Notes under the pieces: model-generated | Told to the model about the DNA's origin: nothing | What the model saw: the letters and a program-made list of their open reading frames with translations, nothing else | Database searches by the model: none | Shown here: in pieces, positions 16,033 through 25,220 of the stretch | Layout: every line of letters begins with the position of its first letter | How positions within the stretch are numbered: the first letter of the stretch is position 1 | Translations under genes and position numbers: made by a program | NCBI GenBank assembly: GCA_004321925.1 | Contig: SCQH01000043.1 | Span: 1-40,676, forward strand | Length of the DNA stretch: 40,676 nt | Direction of reading: 5' to 3' | From: Nitrospirota bacterium | GTDB lineage: Bacteria; Nitrospirota; Thermodesulfovibrionia; Thermodesulfovibrionales; UBA6898

Positions 16033-17382
16033 TCAGGAGGCCGCCTGCAGCGAACGGGCGATCTCTTCAGCCAGGACAGAAAGCGAGTCGTCGCGGGCCC
16101 CGAGGACGACAAAGGCATGCTCTTCCAGGGGCGCCTCAAATATCCCGGCCCTGCTCTGCAAAGCGGCAGCCGATCTTCCCGCAGACCGTAACGGCCCGGC
16201 AATATCTGCGCTTGAAATGTCCTGTGCCGCTGTGCCGCCCGCATAATAGATCGGCAGCAGAAGCAGGCGGTCCGTCTCCCTCAGGTATCTGCTGAACACG
16301 TTAATATACCCGTCCTTCATCATGCGGGTCGGGCCAAAGCCATGCGGCTGAAAGATATAGCAGATGCGTTCACTTATCCCCTGCATCGTCCGCATGAGGC
16401 TCGCTATTTTGTGCGGGTTATGGGCGTAATCGTCAACGACGAGGTGGCTGCCGTCGTTCAGGTGAATATCGAACCGGCGTTCGATCCCGCTGAATTCAGG
16501 CAGAAGCTCTGCGATCCTCTGCAGGGGGATCCCCATCTCGGCGAGCAGCGCGATACAGGCGAGGGCATTATAAAGATTATGCTCCCCCGGCAGGGAAAGA
16601 CTGAAATGCTGGCCGCCAACCGTGAACTGCGAACTGAACCGTTGATAGATGATATCTGCTGCCCGGTATGCTGATCCCGTATTGATCGAGTACTTCACCT
16701 GATTGCTGATGCTGCAGGCGGCGAGGTTCCGGTCATCTCCGCCGGTGATGACCAGGCCTGACGTATGACCGGCGAGCAGTTCGAACATGCGTGAGGTCTC
16801 GGCGACGGAGTGGTGGTCAAGCTGCAGGTTTGCGATGATGGAATGCTCCGGCCTGTAGTTGACGATGCTGCCGTCCGATTCGCAGGCCTCGATGACGAGG
16901 ATATCGGAATTTCCGGCAGAATAGTTCCCGGGGTTCGCTGCTGTCCTGAACTGCTTCACCCTGCCGCCCCCAATGAACCCGGGCGACATACCGAGCCGCT
17001 GCATCAGAAAGGCAAGCATGCCGGAGGTCGTCGATTTTCCGCTGGTCCCTGCCACGGCAATCGTCCTGAACTGACCGACCAGCTCAGCGAGATACTCCGG
17101 CCTGGTCCTGATGCTGACCCCTGAAGCCCGTGCCTGGATGAGGTCGGGATTGCTCTCTTCAATGGCGGTTGAAAAGACGGCGAGGTCGCAGGAAGGGTCA
17201 ATGCCCTCGCCGTTTTGAGGGGCAAGCCTGATACCGCTTCGGGTCAATGTGCTGATGAGCGGGTGCTGAGGATCATTATCGAAAAGGCGGTCAGAGCCGG
17301 CAACCGTATGTCCCTTTGCCGCAGCAAATCCGGCCAGGGCGGAGACACCGCTGCCGCCGATACCCGAAAAGAAGATCTTCAA
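16033..17382 (-). CDS. Mur ligase family protein (MurC/Mpl-like)
   Basis: This 449-residue protein has the three-domain layout of ATP-dependent amide ligases of peptidoglycan synthesis. The N-domain begins MKIFFSGIGGSGVSALAGFA, close to MurC. The ATP loop is VAGTSGKSTTSGML (about 113-126), differing from the usual GTHGKTTT. The central domain has EACESDGSIVNYRPE and NLQLDHHS, and the C-domain has VDDYAHNPHKIASL. MurC itself usually lies in the dcw cluster; this gene is alone with cell-envelope genes, so a recycling ligase of the Mpl type or a MurC-like enzyme with another substrate is possible. The start is four bases after the stop of the REC-TM-SPOR gene. Confidence 0.8.
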   Translation of the reverse strand: MKIFFSGIGGSGVSALAGFAAAKGHTVAGSDRLFDNDPQHPLISTLTRSGIRLAPQNGEGIDPSCDLAVFSTAIEESNPDLIQARASGVSIRTRPEYLAELVGQFRTIAVAGTSGKSTTSGMLAFLMQRLGMSPGFIGGGRVKQFRTAANPGNYSAGNSDILVIEACESDGSIVNYRPEHSIIANLQLDHHSVAETSRMFELLAGHTSGLVITGGDDRNLAACSISNQVKYSINTGSAYRAADIIYQRFSSQFTVGGQHFSLSLPGEHNLYNALACIALLAEMGIPLQRIAELLPEFSGIERRFDIHLNDGSHLVVDDYAHNPHKIASLMRTMQGISERICYIFQPHGFGPTRMMKDGYINVFSRYLRETDRLLLLPIYYAGGTAAQDISSADIAGPLRSAGRSAAALQSRAGIFEAPLEEHAFVVLGARDDSLSVLAEEIARSLQAAS

Positions 17383-17386
17383 CGTA

Positions 17387-18865
17387 TCAGTTGTGGTAGA
17401 TAACGACCTTTAAGCCTTCCTTCTCCTTGAGGGTCTTTGCCTGGACAGCGGCCATTTTGGAGCTGTCGAATTTCCCGATGAGGACCCGCACCCCTTTTTT
17501 GCCGGCCTCGGCCTTCATGCTGAAGGCATCGTAGCCCTTCTGTTTAAGGCTGCTGACAAGGGACTCGGCATTTTTTTCGCTCTCAAAAAAACCGGCCTGG
17601 ACCGAAAATTTAAAAGCACCCCCGGTCATCGCAGCGGTCTCTTTTTTGGCTTCCTTTGTCTTGGCCTCTTTCTTTTCAGCAGGTTTCGGCGCGGCCTCGG
17701 TCTTCGGCCTGGCGGTCTCTTTCACCGGCGGTGCGGCCTTGGGCTTTTCGGCAGCCGGGGCAACCGGCGCCGCCGGAGGTACTGCCTTGGCTTCCTTCTG
17801 CGGGGCAGGGACAGCCGGAGTCGGAGCAGGGGCTGCGGTCTCGGCAGGCTTTACCTGGCCTGACGACGGCAGGGACTCGGTAACTACCTCTTTCACTGCA
17901 GGGGCGGACGGTGCCGGCGCAACAGCCGGTTTGCCCGTCTCCTTAAAAAAGGTCTGTTTCAGCTGATAGGCGCCGACGCCGAGCCCGGCAATGATGAGCA
18001 CCGCCGCGGCAACCATCATGATCTTCTTTTTCTTGCCGGGTTTCTCTTCTTCCGTCACGTCATCTTCATACTCTTCCATATCCTCATGCGAGGCCTGGCT
18101 CAGCTGTTCGTGCATCTCGTCATCATCACGTTCTTCATCAAAGGATCTTTTCAGCGGCTTGTCCTTCTTCTTTTCTTCTTCATCATCGTCAAATAGATTG
18201 CGGTCATCCATCTTTATCTCCTCATCTGACTGAAGATCTTTCTTTTCCTGCAGTTCTTCCCTGGGTGACGCGGGCCTTTTGAGGTGTATCACATCGGGTT
18301 CTGCATGGCGGTCTTCAGCCTTTGCTCTGTCATGTTTCAGTATGCTCTGGTCGATCAATTTGTCGGCCTCGGTCACAAAATCACGATCGTCGGCAGTGAA
18401 TCCTGCCGCGGCCTGACTGTCCTGCATCGAAAAGGCCTCGAGTTCCTCGTCGGTAAGCGGCTCTGCCTCGATCTCGGCACTGTCAGCGCTGCCCGGCTCC
18501 TCACCGATAATGGCCATGGTCGTTGCAACGATGTCGTCGGTGGTGAAGGGCCGTACGAGCGTGCCGACAACTCCGATCGTGGCGGTATATTTCGGGTCCA
18601 GGTCGCTCCGGTGGGATATCAGCATGACGATAGGGACCTTCTTCAGTTTTTCGACGGCATGGATGAGCTTGCTCACCTTCAGGCCGTTCGATTCCTTGAA
18701 GATGAGGTCTATGAATATCAGATCAGGTTCGATTTCGATGGCCTTTTCGATCCCTTTGTCCGGGGTATCGATCGCATACACATCGATCCCTCTGGGTTCA
18801 AGGGCCTTCCCGAAGAGGCTGACGGTCTTTTTGTCCTCGTCTATGACCAGTATTCTCTTTCCCAT
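17387..18865 (-). CDS. Response-regulator receiver fused by a TM segment to a SPOR domain
   Basis: The 492-residue protein has an N-terminal REC domain (about 1-122). The acidic pocket is D9, E10 and D11 (VIDEDK), the phospho-acceptor is D53 (FIDLI), and S84 is in place, but the conserved Lys is Arg105 (LVRPF). A charged cytoplasmic linker follows (about 125-278), then a single TM helix (about 281-302, IMMVAAAVLIIAGLGVGAY), an Ala/Pro/Lys-rich spacer (about 310-415) and a C-terminal SPOR domain (about 418-492, FKFSVQAGFFESEKNAESLV). SPOR domains bind denuded septal glycan. The topology would put REC inside and SPOR outside, coupling phospho-signalling to the cell wall. That role is inferred. 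Confidence 0.85.
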   Translation of the reverse strand: MGKRILVIDEDKKTVSLFGKALEPRGIDVYAIDTPDKGIEKAIEIEPDLIFIDLIFKESNGLKVSKLIHAVEKLKKVPIVMLISHRSDLDPKYTATIGVVGTLVRPFTTDDIVATTMAIIGEEPGSADSAEIEAEPLTDEELEAFSMQDSQAAAGFTADDRDFVTEADKLIDQSILKHDRAKAEDRHAEPDVIHLKRPASPREELQEKKDLQSDEEIKMDDRNLFDDDEEEKKKDKPLKRSFDEERDDDEMHEQLSQASHEDMEEYEDDVTEEEKPGKKKKIMMVAAAVLIIAGLGVGAYQLKQTFFKETGKPAVAPAPSAPAVKEVVTESLPSSGQVKPAETAAPAPTPAVPAPQKEAKAVPPAAPVAPAAEKPKAAPPVKETARPKTEAAPKPAEKKEAKTKEAKKETAAMTGGAFKFSVQAGFFESEKNAESLVSSLKQKGYDAFSMKAEAGKKGVRVLIGKFDSSKMAAVQAKTLKEKEGLKVVIYHN

Positions 18866-18870
18866 AGCGG

Positions 18871-19335
18871 TTATAGTGACATCCTTTTTTGTTCCATCGT
18901 ATGCATCTCCCCTTCGATCTCTTTTATTCTGCTCCTCTGATTATACAGAATTATAAAAAATAATAAATAGCCGGCGACAGGAATGACCGCGAAATAGGCG
19001 AGATAATCGGTGACCACGCTGTCTTTGAGGAATTCAACGAAATCCATCAGCCCGAGCCTCATGGTAATGAAAAAGACCGCAAAGAGAAGAAAAATGAACT
19101 GCAGCAGTTTCAGGAAATCCTTGAGCCCCTTCTCAGCCTGCCTGAGTTCCAGGATCTCTTTATGCTTTTGCTCAAAGACACAGCTCACACATTCCCTTCT
19201 GCCGGTTATCCGGTGTTTTCTGCAGAACGGCCCTTTCCTGCACCGGGGGCAGGTGAACCCCTCTGCAGCCCTGATATAGCTGTTACAAAGGGGACAACGC
19301 ACCAGTTCTTCCTGCTTCTCAATTTTGTCAGCCAT
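18871..19335 (-). CDS. Zinc-ribbon membrane protein of unknown function
   Basis: The 154-residue protein has CxxC pairs in its first third: CPLC (14-17), CPRC (29-32) and CVSC (49-52), plus a further Cys in PFCRKH. They form likely zinc-binding knuckles. Two hydrophobic helices follow (about 78-95, FIFLLFAVFFITMRLGL, and about 110-130, YFAVIPVAGYLLFFIILY), then a charged C-terminal tail (about 131-154). It is encoded five bases before the REC-TM-SPOR gene and two bases after the U32 gene. No family is recognised. Confidence 0.7.
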   Translation of the reverse strand: MADKIEKQEELVRCPLCNSYIRAAEGFTCPRCRKGPFCRKHRITGRRECVSCVFEQKHKEILELRQAEKGLKDFLKLLQFIFLLFAVFFITMRLGLMDFVEFLKDSVVTDYLAYFAVIPVAGYLLFFIILYNQRSRIKEIEGEMHTMEQKRMSL

Positions 19336-19337
19336 GC

Positions 19338-20570
19338 TTACTCCTTGTCCGAGAGTTCCCTGAAGCTCTTCTCTCTCCTGATAAGATCGTACGGCCTGAT
19401 CCCGTCCGGGATATTAACATAAACAATATCTTCATTCCGGGCAGAGGATATGTCCGCCCCTGTGCTGTCCTTCATGGTGCTGATCTCAAAGAGCCTTCCT
19501 TCCAGCCCGGGCGACAGGTATCCAACGCGGTCCTGTTTATCGACCCTGTTGCGCAGCCCGACCCGTGCAAGGCCGTCCTGAACATCAAGGACCACGCCGA
19601 CCAGTTCATGGCTCATCCGGTAGCTTTCTCCGTCAAAATTATAGCCGGCGTCCGGCTGTTTTCCAAAGAACATGCCTGTCGTATACCCCCTGCTGCTGAA
19701 CATCCGGAGCTCTGCCAGCCAGCGCTCTTTTACATTATATGCTATCTCGCTGCCGATTGCATCAACAGCCTCGCGGTATGTCTTGACGACCCCGGCAACA
19801 TAGTTAATGCCTTTCATCCTGCCTTCGATCTTGAAGCTGTCCACCCCGGCGGCAGCAAGGTCCGCAAGGTGTTCGATCATGCAGAGGTCCTTTGAGCTCA
19901 TGAGGTAGGTCCCCCGTTCGTCCTCGAAGACCGGGAAGTATTCCCCCGGCCGCTTTTCCTCCATGAGACGGTAGTTCCATCTGCAGGAGTTCGTGCAGGC
20001 CCCCTGGTTGGCGCTCCGCGCTGTCAGAAAACTGCTGATATAGCACCTGCCCGAATAGGATATGCAGATCGACCCGTGGACAAAGGTCTCGAGTTCAAGA
20101 CTGCTGTTGCTGCGGATATCCCTGATCTCGTCAAGAGAAAGCTCCCGTGACAGGACAAGCCGCCTGGCCCCGAGCCGCTCCCAGAACTTGACTGCCTGCA
20201 GGTTCGTGATATTTGCCTGCGTGCTGATATGGATGCCGAGCTCCGGAGCCCTTTCCCTGACCATGGAAAAGACCCCGGGATCGGAAAGGATGACCGCATC
20301 CGGCCGCGCCTCTTTCAGCAGGTCTATATGCTCCGCGATCCCCGGGATATCCCGGTTGTGCGGAAAGATATTCATGGTCACATAGGCCTTTGCCCCGTGA
20401 TCGCGGGCAAAGCGTATGGCGTCCCCGAGCTCTGCAGGGCCGAAATTGCCTGCCTTGCCGCGGAGGCTGAAGCGCGAGTCTCCCAGATAGACGGCATCGG
20501 CCCCGTAATGGATGGCTGTCCTGAGCTTTTCCAGATCTCCGGCAGGGGCAAGGAGCTCGGGTCGTTTCAC
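19338..20570 (-). CDS. U32-family protein (tRNA/rRNA hydroxylation, TrhP/RlhA-like)
   Basis: The 410-residue protein opens with [20 protein letters not shown] and GADAVYLGD, the U32 signature. The four-cysteine region is [11 protein letters not shown] and [13 protein letters not shown], and the conserved [10 protein letters not shown] and [14 protein letters not shown] follow. Members once called collagenase-type peptidases are now known as RNA hydroxylases (TrhP for tRNA uridine, RlhA for 23S rRNA). TrhP-like is the best guess, but subfamily assignment needs alignment. The start codon is GTG, overlapping the rnhA stop (GTGA). Confidence 0.88.
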   Translation of the reverse strand: MKRPELLAPAGDLEKLRTAIHYGADAVYLGDSRFSLRGKAGNFGPAELGDAIRFARDHGAKAYVTMNIFPHNRDIPGIAEHIDLLKEARPDAVILSDPGVFSMVRERAPELGIHISTQANITNLQAVKFWERLGARRLVLSRELSLDEIRDIRSNSSLELETFVHGSICISYSGRCYISSFLTARSANQGACTNSCRWNYRLMEEKRPGEYFPVFEDERGTYLMSSKDLCMIEHLADLAAAGVDSFKIEGRMKGINYVAGVVKTYREAVDAIGSEIAYNVKERWLAELRMFSSRGYTTGMFFGKQPDAGYNFDGESYRMSHELVGVVLDVQDGLARVGLRNRVDKQDRVGYLSPGLEGRLFEISTMKDSTGADISSARNEDIVYVNIPDGIRPYDLIRREKSFRELSDKE

Positions 20571-21031
20571 CGGCCGAGACCTTTCCTGAAATCAGTGATG
20601 CACTGCCGGGCAAGTTCGTCGCAGCGTTCATTCTCGTCATGACCATTGTGGCCCTTGATCCACTGCCATTCGACCGAGTGAGGGGCCGCAGCCCTGAGCA
20701 GGCGCTCCCAGAGGTCCCTGTTCATGACCTCTTTTTTCTGGGAGTTCCTCCAGTGGTTCTTTATCCAGCCCTTGATCCATTCGGTCATCCCCTTGACCAC
20801 ATAGCTCGAATCGGTCATGACCCTGACGGAGCAGGGTTGTTTCAGGGCCTCCAGGGCGGTGATGACACCCAGCAGTTCCATGCGGTTGTTCGTCGTCATC
20901 TCCTCGCAGCCGGAAAGTTCCCGGCTCCTGTGCTCTGATCTCAGGATCGCCCCGAAGCCGCCCGGACCGGGGTTTCCGCTGCAGGCGCCGTCTGCAAAGA
21001 TCTCAACGAAGGGTTTATGGCCTGTTTTCAT
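20567..21031 (-). CDS. rnhA: Ribonuclease HI
   Basis: This 154-residue nuclease cuts RNA in RNA-DNA hybrids. It starts the fold with [20 protein letters not shown], where the Asp in FADGAC is the first catalytic acid. [11 protein letters not shown] supplies Glu, [12 protein letters not shown] supplies Asp, and [16 protein letters not shown] gives the final His-Asp pair. All catalytic residues are present. It precedes the U32 gene and overlaps its start by four bases. Confidence 0.95.
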   Translation of the reverse strand: MKTGHKPFVEIFADGACSGNPGPGGFGAILRSEHRSRELSGCEEMTTNNRMELLGVITALEALKQPCSVRVMTDSSYVVKGMTEWIKGWIKNHWRNSQKKEVMNRDLWERLLRAAAPHSVEWQWIKGHNGHDENERCDELARQCITDFRKGLGR

Positions 21032-21118
21032 GGTTATTATGTTACCTCATACAGGGGCCGGTTGTCTGCAGGCAAGGCCCCGGAGGGATGCACTGATATG
21101 CCCCGGAACGCATGCCTT

Positions 21119-21784
21119 TCAGGAACGTTTCTCCCAGAGGAGGGCCTTGTCATAATGATGGAACAGACGCTCCTTCTCCCTGAACGTGCGCGGGTGGACC
21201 GACCTTCTGCCGTTCTTTTTTTCGACACCAAGGTCTGCATGCAGCATCTCGTGATAGACGATGAATTCAAGGTAGTACAGCGGAACGTCTTTCCTGTCGA
21301 GGACCGGGTTGATCCGTATGGTATTGGTCCGGCTGTTGTAGCTGCCGAGGATCCTCCGCCTGATACCGTGGCTGACCTTTTTGCTGCCCCAGGTAATGCC
21401 GGCAGAGATCCGTCCGTTGAAGTAAGCGGCATTTACCCGTTGGCTGACAGCTGAAAGGTCATGATGTCTTCCCCTGGTGACCAGGACCTGCTTTCTGGAC
21501 GGTTTTGGCGCGACTGAACCCGCATGCTCAAGGATATACCGGCGGATCAGGGGGGTCCTGTGGCGCCGGTTCCGTATGAACTGCCCGAGCTCCTCGATGA
21601 CTGTCCTGTCGGCCTGAAGGAATATCCGGTGCAGCCGCAGGGCGACGGCAGGACCTTTTTTTCTATAGGAGATCATGCTCGAGACATTGTCCGTTATCGT
21701 CAGCGAGATCCCGTATCCGGTGAGCCGGGTGAGATGAGAAAGCAGGTCCTCCTGCCGATGTGAGAACGGAAGGGACAGCTGCAT
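21119..21784 (-). CDS. SprT-like zinc metalloprotease
   Basis: The 221-residue protein has a C-terminal SprT-like domain (about 115-221). It shows VNAAYFNGRISAGITWGSK, the usual SprT strand-loop, then the zinc site HEMLHAD, matching HExxH, with a later His-rich tail (RSVHPRTFREKERLFHHY). The N-terminal half (1-110) is not recognised. SprT/Spartan proteins degrade DNA-crosslinked proteins in eukaryotes; roles in bacteria are less clear. The ATG shares one base with the EndoQ stop (TGATG), so the two are coupled. A repair function would fit the neighbours EndoQ and RNase HI. Confidence 0.8.
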   Translation of the reverse strand: MQLSLPFSHRQEDLLSHLTRLTGYGISLTITDNVSSMISYRKKGPAVALRLHRIFLQADRTVIEELGQFIRNRRHRTPLIRRYILEHAGSVAPKPSRKQVLVTRGRHHDLSAVSQRVNAAYFNGRISAGITWGSKKVSHGIRRRILGSYNSRTNTIRINPVLDRKDVPLYYLEFIVYHEMLHADLGVEKKNGRRSVHPRTFREKERLFHHYDKALLWEKRS

Positions 21785-23055
21785 CAGAAGAGCGGTCTCT
21801 GCCCCCGGCCGGCCTTTTTGACGGGTCCTGCGAAGATCTTCACCTTTCCGAACTCACCGTCGTATCCGGGAGTGATGCTGATGTCCCCCGAGCGCATTTT
21901 CCCGAGGGCTTTCGCAAAGATCGGGGAGGAGGCCGCTTCTACCTCCCCAAGCGGGAGGTCAAGCAGTATCGGGAGTTCACTGCCAAGCTTCTGAAGCAGG
22001 CCGAAGTAGGCCGCGGACACTGCCTTGCTGGCCGGTCCCACCCCGAGTATCTCCGAGATGATCTCGGTGAGGGGTATGACCGGGTAATAGGGTGGAGAGA
22101 CGGTCTGCCCGGAGCCTGCCTCCCGGTCGGCAAGTGCCCGGACCCTGTGCATGACACCGACGGTCACCTTTTTCCCGCATACCGGACAGAGGCCATTATG
22201 CCTGATAGTCTCTTCAGGCGACAGGTTCACTCCGCAGTTCCGGTGGCCGTCATGATGATACTTGCCTTCTTCGGGAAAGAACTCGACCGTGCCGGACAGG
22301 CCCCTTCCTGACCGGAGGGCATCCCGCATTGCCGGGTAAGAGGTCTCCGTATCAAAGATGCTGGCCTCCCTGCCGATCTTGGAGGGCGAATGCGCATCCG
22401 AATTCGATATCAGGGTGATCCTGTCGAGGGCCGAAAGACGCCGGTTCATCCCGGGGTCTGAGGAGAGTCCGGTCTCGATCGCACAGATATGGGAGGTGAG
22501 CTCCTCAAAGCAGTCCTCAATGGCATCAAACCCCGACATGGAGCCGAAGAGCGAGAAATGGGGGGTCCAGGCATGAGCGGGGACCACGATGGCCTCCGGG
22601 GCATGGTCCAGGACGATCTTCAGGAGCTCCTTCGCGTCGAGTCCCAGGATAGGCCTTCCGTCGGACCTCAGGTTCCCGATCGCCGACAAGGCGGTGTTGA
22701 TCCTCTCTGCATCCCCGAAGGCAGGGACATAGACGAGCAGATGGATCTTGCGGGTCCTGTCGTTCTTCCGGTAAATGCAGCTGATCTCTGCCGTCAGGAG
22801 AAAGGAGACGTCTGCCAGGCAGGAACCGGGGATCCCGTCCGTCCGGAAATCCTTCTTCAGGGAGAAGAGCCCTCTGCTGTCCGGTTCAAGTTTTTCACGG
22901 AGCTCGGCGAGCCAGGCCGGATGGGTGAAGTCTCCGGTCCCTATGACCGATATCCCCTTGAGCTGAGCCCATTTCCAGATGCCCTCCGGCGACATGTCCC
23001 GGCTGGTTGCCCGTGAATAGCGCGAGTGGATATGCAGGTCGGCGAAGAAGGGCAT
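21784..23055 (-). CDS. Endonuclease Q (PHP-domain DNA repair nuclease)
   Basis: The 423-residue protein matches the COG1379/EndoQ family. It begins with the PHP metal site ADLHIHSRYSRATSRDMSPE and has GTGDFTHPAWL, VVPAHAWTPHFSLFGSMSGF and SNSDAHSPSKIGREA in order. The C-terminal zinc-type region has HHDGHRNCGV and GLCPVCGKKV. EndoQ of Thermococcales cuts DNA 5' to deaminated bases such as uracil, hypoxanthine and abasic sites. The length is near the archaeal enzyme. Bacterial copies are known but patchy. It heads a run with the SprT-like, rnhA and U32 genes. Confidence 0.85.
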   Translation of the reverse strand: MPFFADLHIHSRYSRATSRDMSPEGIWKWAQLKGISVIGTGDFTHPAWLAELREKLEPDSRGLFSLKKDFRTDGIPGSCLADVSFLLTAEISCIYRKNDRTRKIHLLVYVPAFGDAERINTALSAIGNLRSDGRPILGLDAKELLKIVLDHAPEAIVVPAHAWTPHFSLFGSMSGFDAIEDCFEELTSHICAIETGLSSDPGMNRRLSALDRITLISNSDAHSPSKIGREASIFDTETSYPAMRDALRSGRGLSGTVEFFPEEGKYHHDGHRNCGVNLSPEETIRHNGLCPVCGKKVTVGVMHRVRALADREAGSGQTVSPPYYPVIPLTEIISEILGVGPASKAVSAAYFGLLQKLGSELPILLDLPLGEVEAASSPIFAKALGKMRSGDISITPGYDGEFGKVKIFAGPVKKAGRGQRPLF

Positions 23056-23061
23056 GCAGTG

Positions 23062-25056
23062 CTAAGCTTCAGCGCCGGTTAAGACTTCGTGCAGGACCTG
23101 GCTGAGCCGGGGGATGCGGTAGGGTTTGGGCAGTGCGGCCTTAAACCCGTAATCGCGGTAGTTGGCCATGATAAGGTCTTCGGAATATCCGCTTGAAACG
23201 ATAGCCCTGGCATGCGGGTCAAGCTCCAGGAGCTTTTTTATAGCATGCTTGCCGCCCATCCCTGACGCTATGATAAGGTCTATGATAACAACATCAAAGG
23301 GGTGGCCTACCTCCAGCGCCTCCGCGTATTTACTGAGCATCTCCTCCCCGTTATTGGAGAAGGCCGCATTGCAGCCGCACTGGTTGAGCATCCTTTCGAC
23401 GACATGCCTGACGAGCTCATCATCGTCCATGACGAGGATATTTCTTCTTCCAACGGGGATCCTCCTGTTTCGGTCATTCTGCTGTGTGGCGGCCCTGGCC
23501 GCAGGGATATAGATATGAAAGATGGTCCCGGTCCCTGCCTGGGATTCGACCGTGATATAGCCGTCATGGCCCTGGATGATCGAGAACGCGGTGGTCAGAC
23601 CAAGGCCGACGCCTTTATGCTTTGTGGTGAAAAAGGGCTCAAAGATCCTCTCGATGCAGGGTTCGGCTATCCCGCTGCCCTGATCAGAGACTGAGAGCTT
23701 CAGGTAGCGCCCCTCGCGTATGCTCGGGATCGCCGCAGGCGCTGCCTCAATGTTTTCGGCCTCTACGGTTATCAGGCCGCCGCTGGACATCGACTCCCGG
23801 GCATTCTCAATGATGTTGGTCAGGGCCTGCCTGATCTGTTCCTCGTCGACCTCGACAGGCCAGAGGTCCTTCTGCAGGGAAAGTTCGCAGCGTATCGGGG
23901 AGTCGTCCTGCAGCGCGGTCAGGCCCTCAAAGAGCTCCTCGGCGGTGATGATCTTTTTGAAAAGGGTGCCGCCCTTCGAAAAGACGATGAGCTGCCGCGT
24001 GAGCTTCTCGGCCTTCTGAGACCCTTTTTCCGCCTCTGAGAGGATATCAGCGATCTCCGATCCCGGCTTGGCATACATCTTCGCCAGCTGGATATTTCCG
24101 GTGATAGCGGTCAGAACATTGTTATATTCGTGTGCGATGCCGGCTGCCAGCATGCCCAGGGACTCCAGCTTCTCGACCTTCAGGGCCTCCCGTTCGAGCC
24201 TCCTGCGCTCGGTGATATCGATGACGGTCCCTATGATGACACGGCAGTTGTTAAGTTCGGCCACGGTGCCCTGGGCCTCAAGGTCCAGGATCGCTCCGTC
24301 CTTTCTTCTGCCTTTAAAGGTATAGTGGACGGTCTTTACTTCACCGGAAAGGCGTTTCCGGATATTTTCGGCAACGATCTCCCTGCTTTCTTCAGTGACC
24401 AGGTCGATCGCAGGCTTTGAGACAAGCTCGCCCGGAGCATAGCCGAAGATCTCTGAAAAACGGGGGTTCACGTAGACCAGTAGGTTGTCCTGGATGATAT
24501 AGATGCCGACGAAAGACTGTTCGATGAGGGTCCTGAACTTGGTCTCGGCAGCGTAGAGCGCCATTTCGATCTGCTTGCGCTGGGTGATGTCCCTGACCGC
24601 CTCGATCCCTGCAATGATCTTTCCGGTCGCGTCCGTTAACGGAGACGATTTTATTTCGTAGTAGATGATGCCTCTGTCGGTCGTCCTGGTCTGTTCCTTT
24701 ACATGTACCTTGCCGTCAATGAACGATTCCGCAAGGTGGCAGCCTTCGCAGACAGCATCTCTGCCCTGGAATGCCTTATAGCAGAACTCCCCGATATGAT
24801 CCCCCACCATGTCCTTATGGTTCTGGTTCTGAAGCAGCACCCTGAAGTTTGTGTCCTGGACACTGATGCCGTCGCCGATGGCGGCAATGATGGCCTCGGT
24901 CCGTGCCTTTTCTTCCCCTGCCATGATGACCGCCTGTCTCATGACATTTTCGACACGTTTGAACTCGGCCTTGAGCTTTTCGAACTCCGAGGCCTGCCGG
25001 CATGCCTCGGCCAGTTCTTCTATAAGGTCCTCTCTGGTTTTCTCTTCATTTTTCAT
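23062..25056 (-). CDS. PAS-PAS hybrid sensor histidine kinase with C-terminal receiver
   Basis: The 664-residue protein starts with a coiled coil (about 5-55). PAS1 (about 56-160) contains C92, C103, C106 and H107 (FCYKAF, CEGCH). PAS2 (about 172-283) follows, then HisKA with H309 (GIAHEYNN), the N box (TNIIENARES, about 413), the G boxes (DQGSGIAE and GVGLGL, about 458-486) and a receiver (about 538-660) with D544-D546, D593 and K644 intact. No TM segment is found, so it senses inside the cell. The short CxxC in PAS1 could hold a metal; the CEGCH string is a CxxCH match but the protein is cytoplasmic. No cognate regulator lies next to it. Confidence 0.92.
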   Translation of the reverse strand: MKNEEKTREDLIEELAEACRQASEFEKLKAEFKRVENVMRQAVIMAGEEKARTEAIIAAIGDGISVQDTNFRVLLQNQNHKDMVGDHIGEFCYKAFQGRDAVCEGCHLAESFIDGKVHVKEQTRTTDRGIIYYEIKSSPLTDATGKIIAGIEAVRDITQRKQIEMALYAAETKFRTLIEQSFVGIYIIQDNLLVYVNPRFSEIFGYAPGELVSKPAIDLVTEESREIVAENIRKRLSGEVKTVHYTFKGRRKDGAILDLEAQGTVAELNNCRVIIGTVIDITERRRLEREALKVEKLESLGMLAAGIAHEYNNVLTAITGNIQLAKMYAKPGSEIADILSEAEKGSQKAEKLTRQLIVFSKGGTLFKKIITAEELFEGLTALQDDSPIRCELSLQKDLWPVEVDEEQIRQALTNIIENARESMSSGGLITVEAENIEAAPAAIPSIREGRYLKLSVSDQGSGIAEPCIERIFEPFFTTKHKGVGLGLTTAFSIIQGHDGYITVESQAGTGTIFHIYIPAARAATQQNDRNRRIPVGRRNILVMDDDELVRHVVERMLNQCGCNAAFSNNGEEMLSKYAEALEVGHPFDVVIIDLIIASGMGGKHAIKKLLELDPHARAIVSSGYSEDLIMANYRDYGFKAALPKPYRIPRLSQVLHEVLTGAEA

Positions 25057-25220
25057 AGCGGTCTCAGAGGTATCAGGTTCCGTGCATATATTTTATCAAG
25101 TGTAACATTTGAATTTGGATCTCTGCAATGAGGAATGATGGTTTTTCTTCCGGGGTCCCCTGTTTTCATGAAGAAGGACAAGTATGATATTATAAGAGAA
25201 TTTTTTATCAGGAGGAGACA

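Noticed and set aside
24736-24754. CEGCH as a haem c site in the histidine kinase
   Set aside because: The protein has no signal peptide or membrane segment, and haem c attachment occurs outside the cytoplasm.
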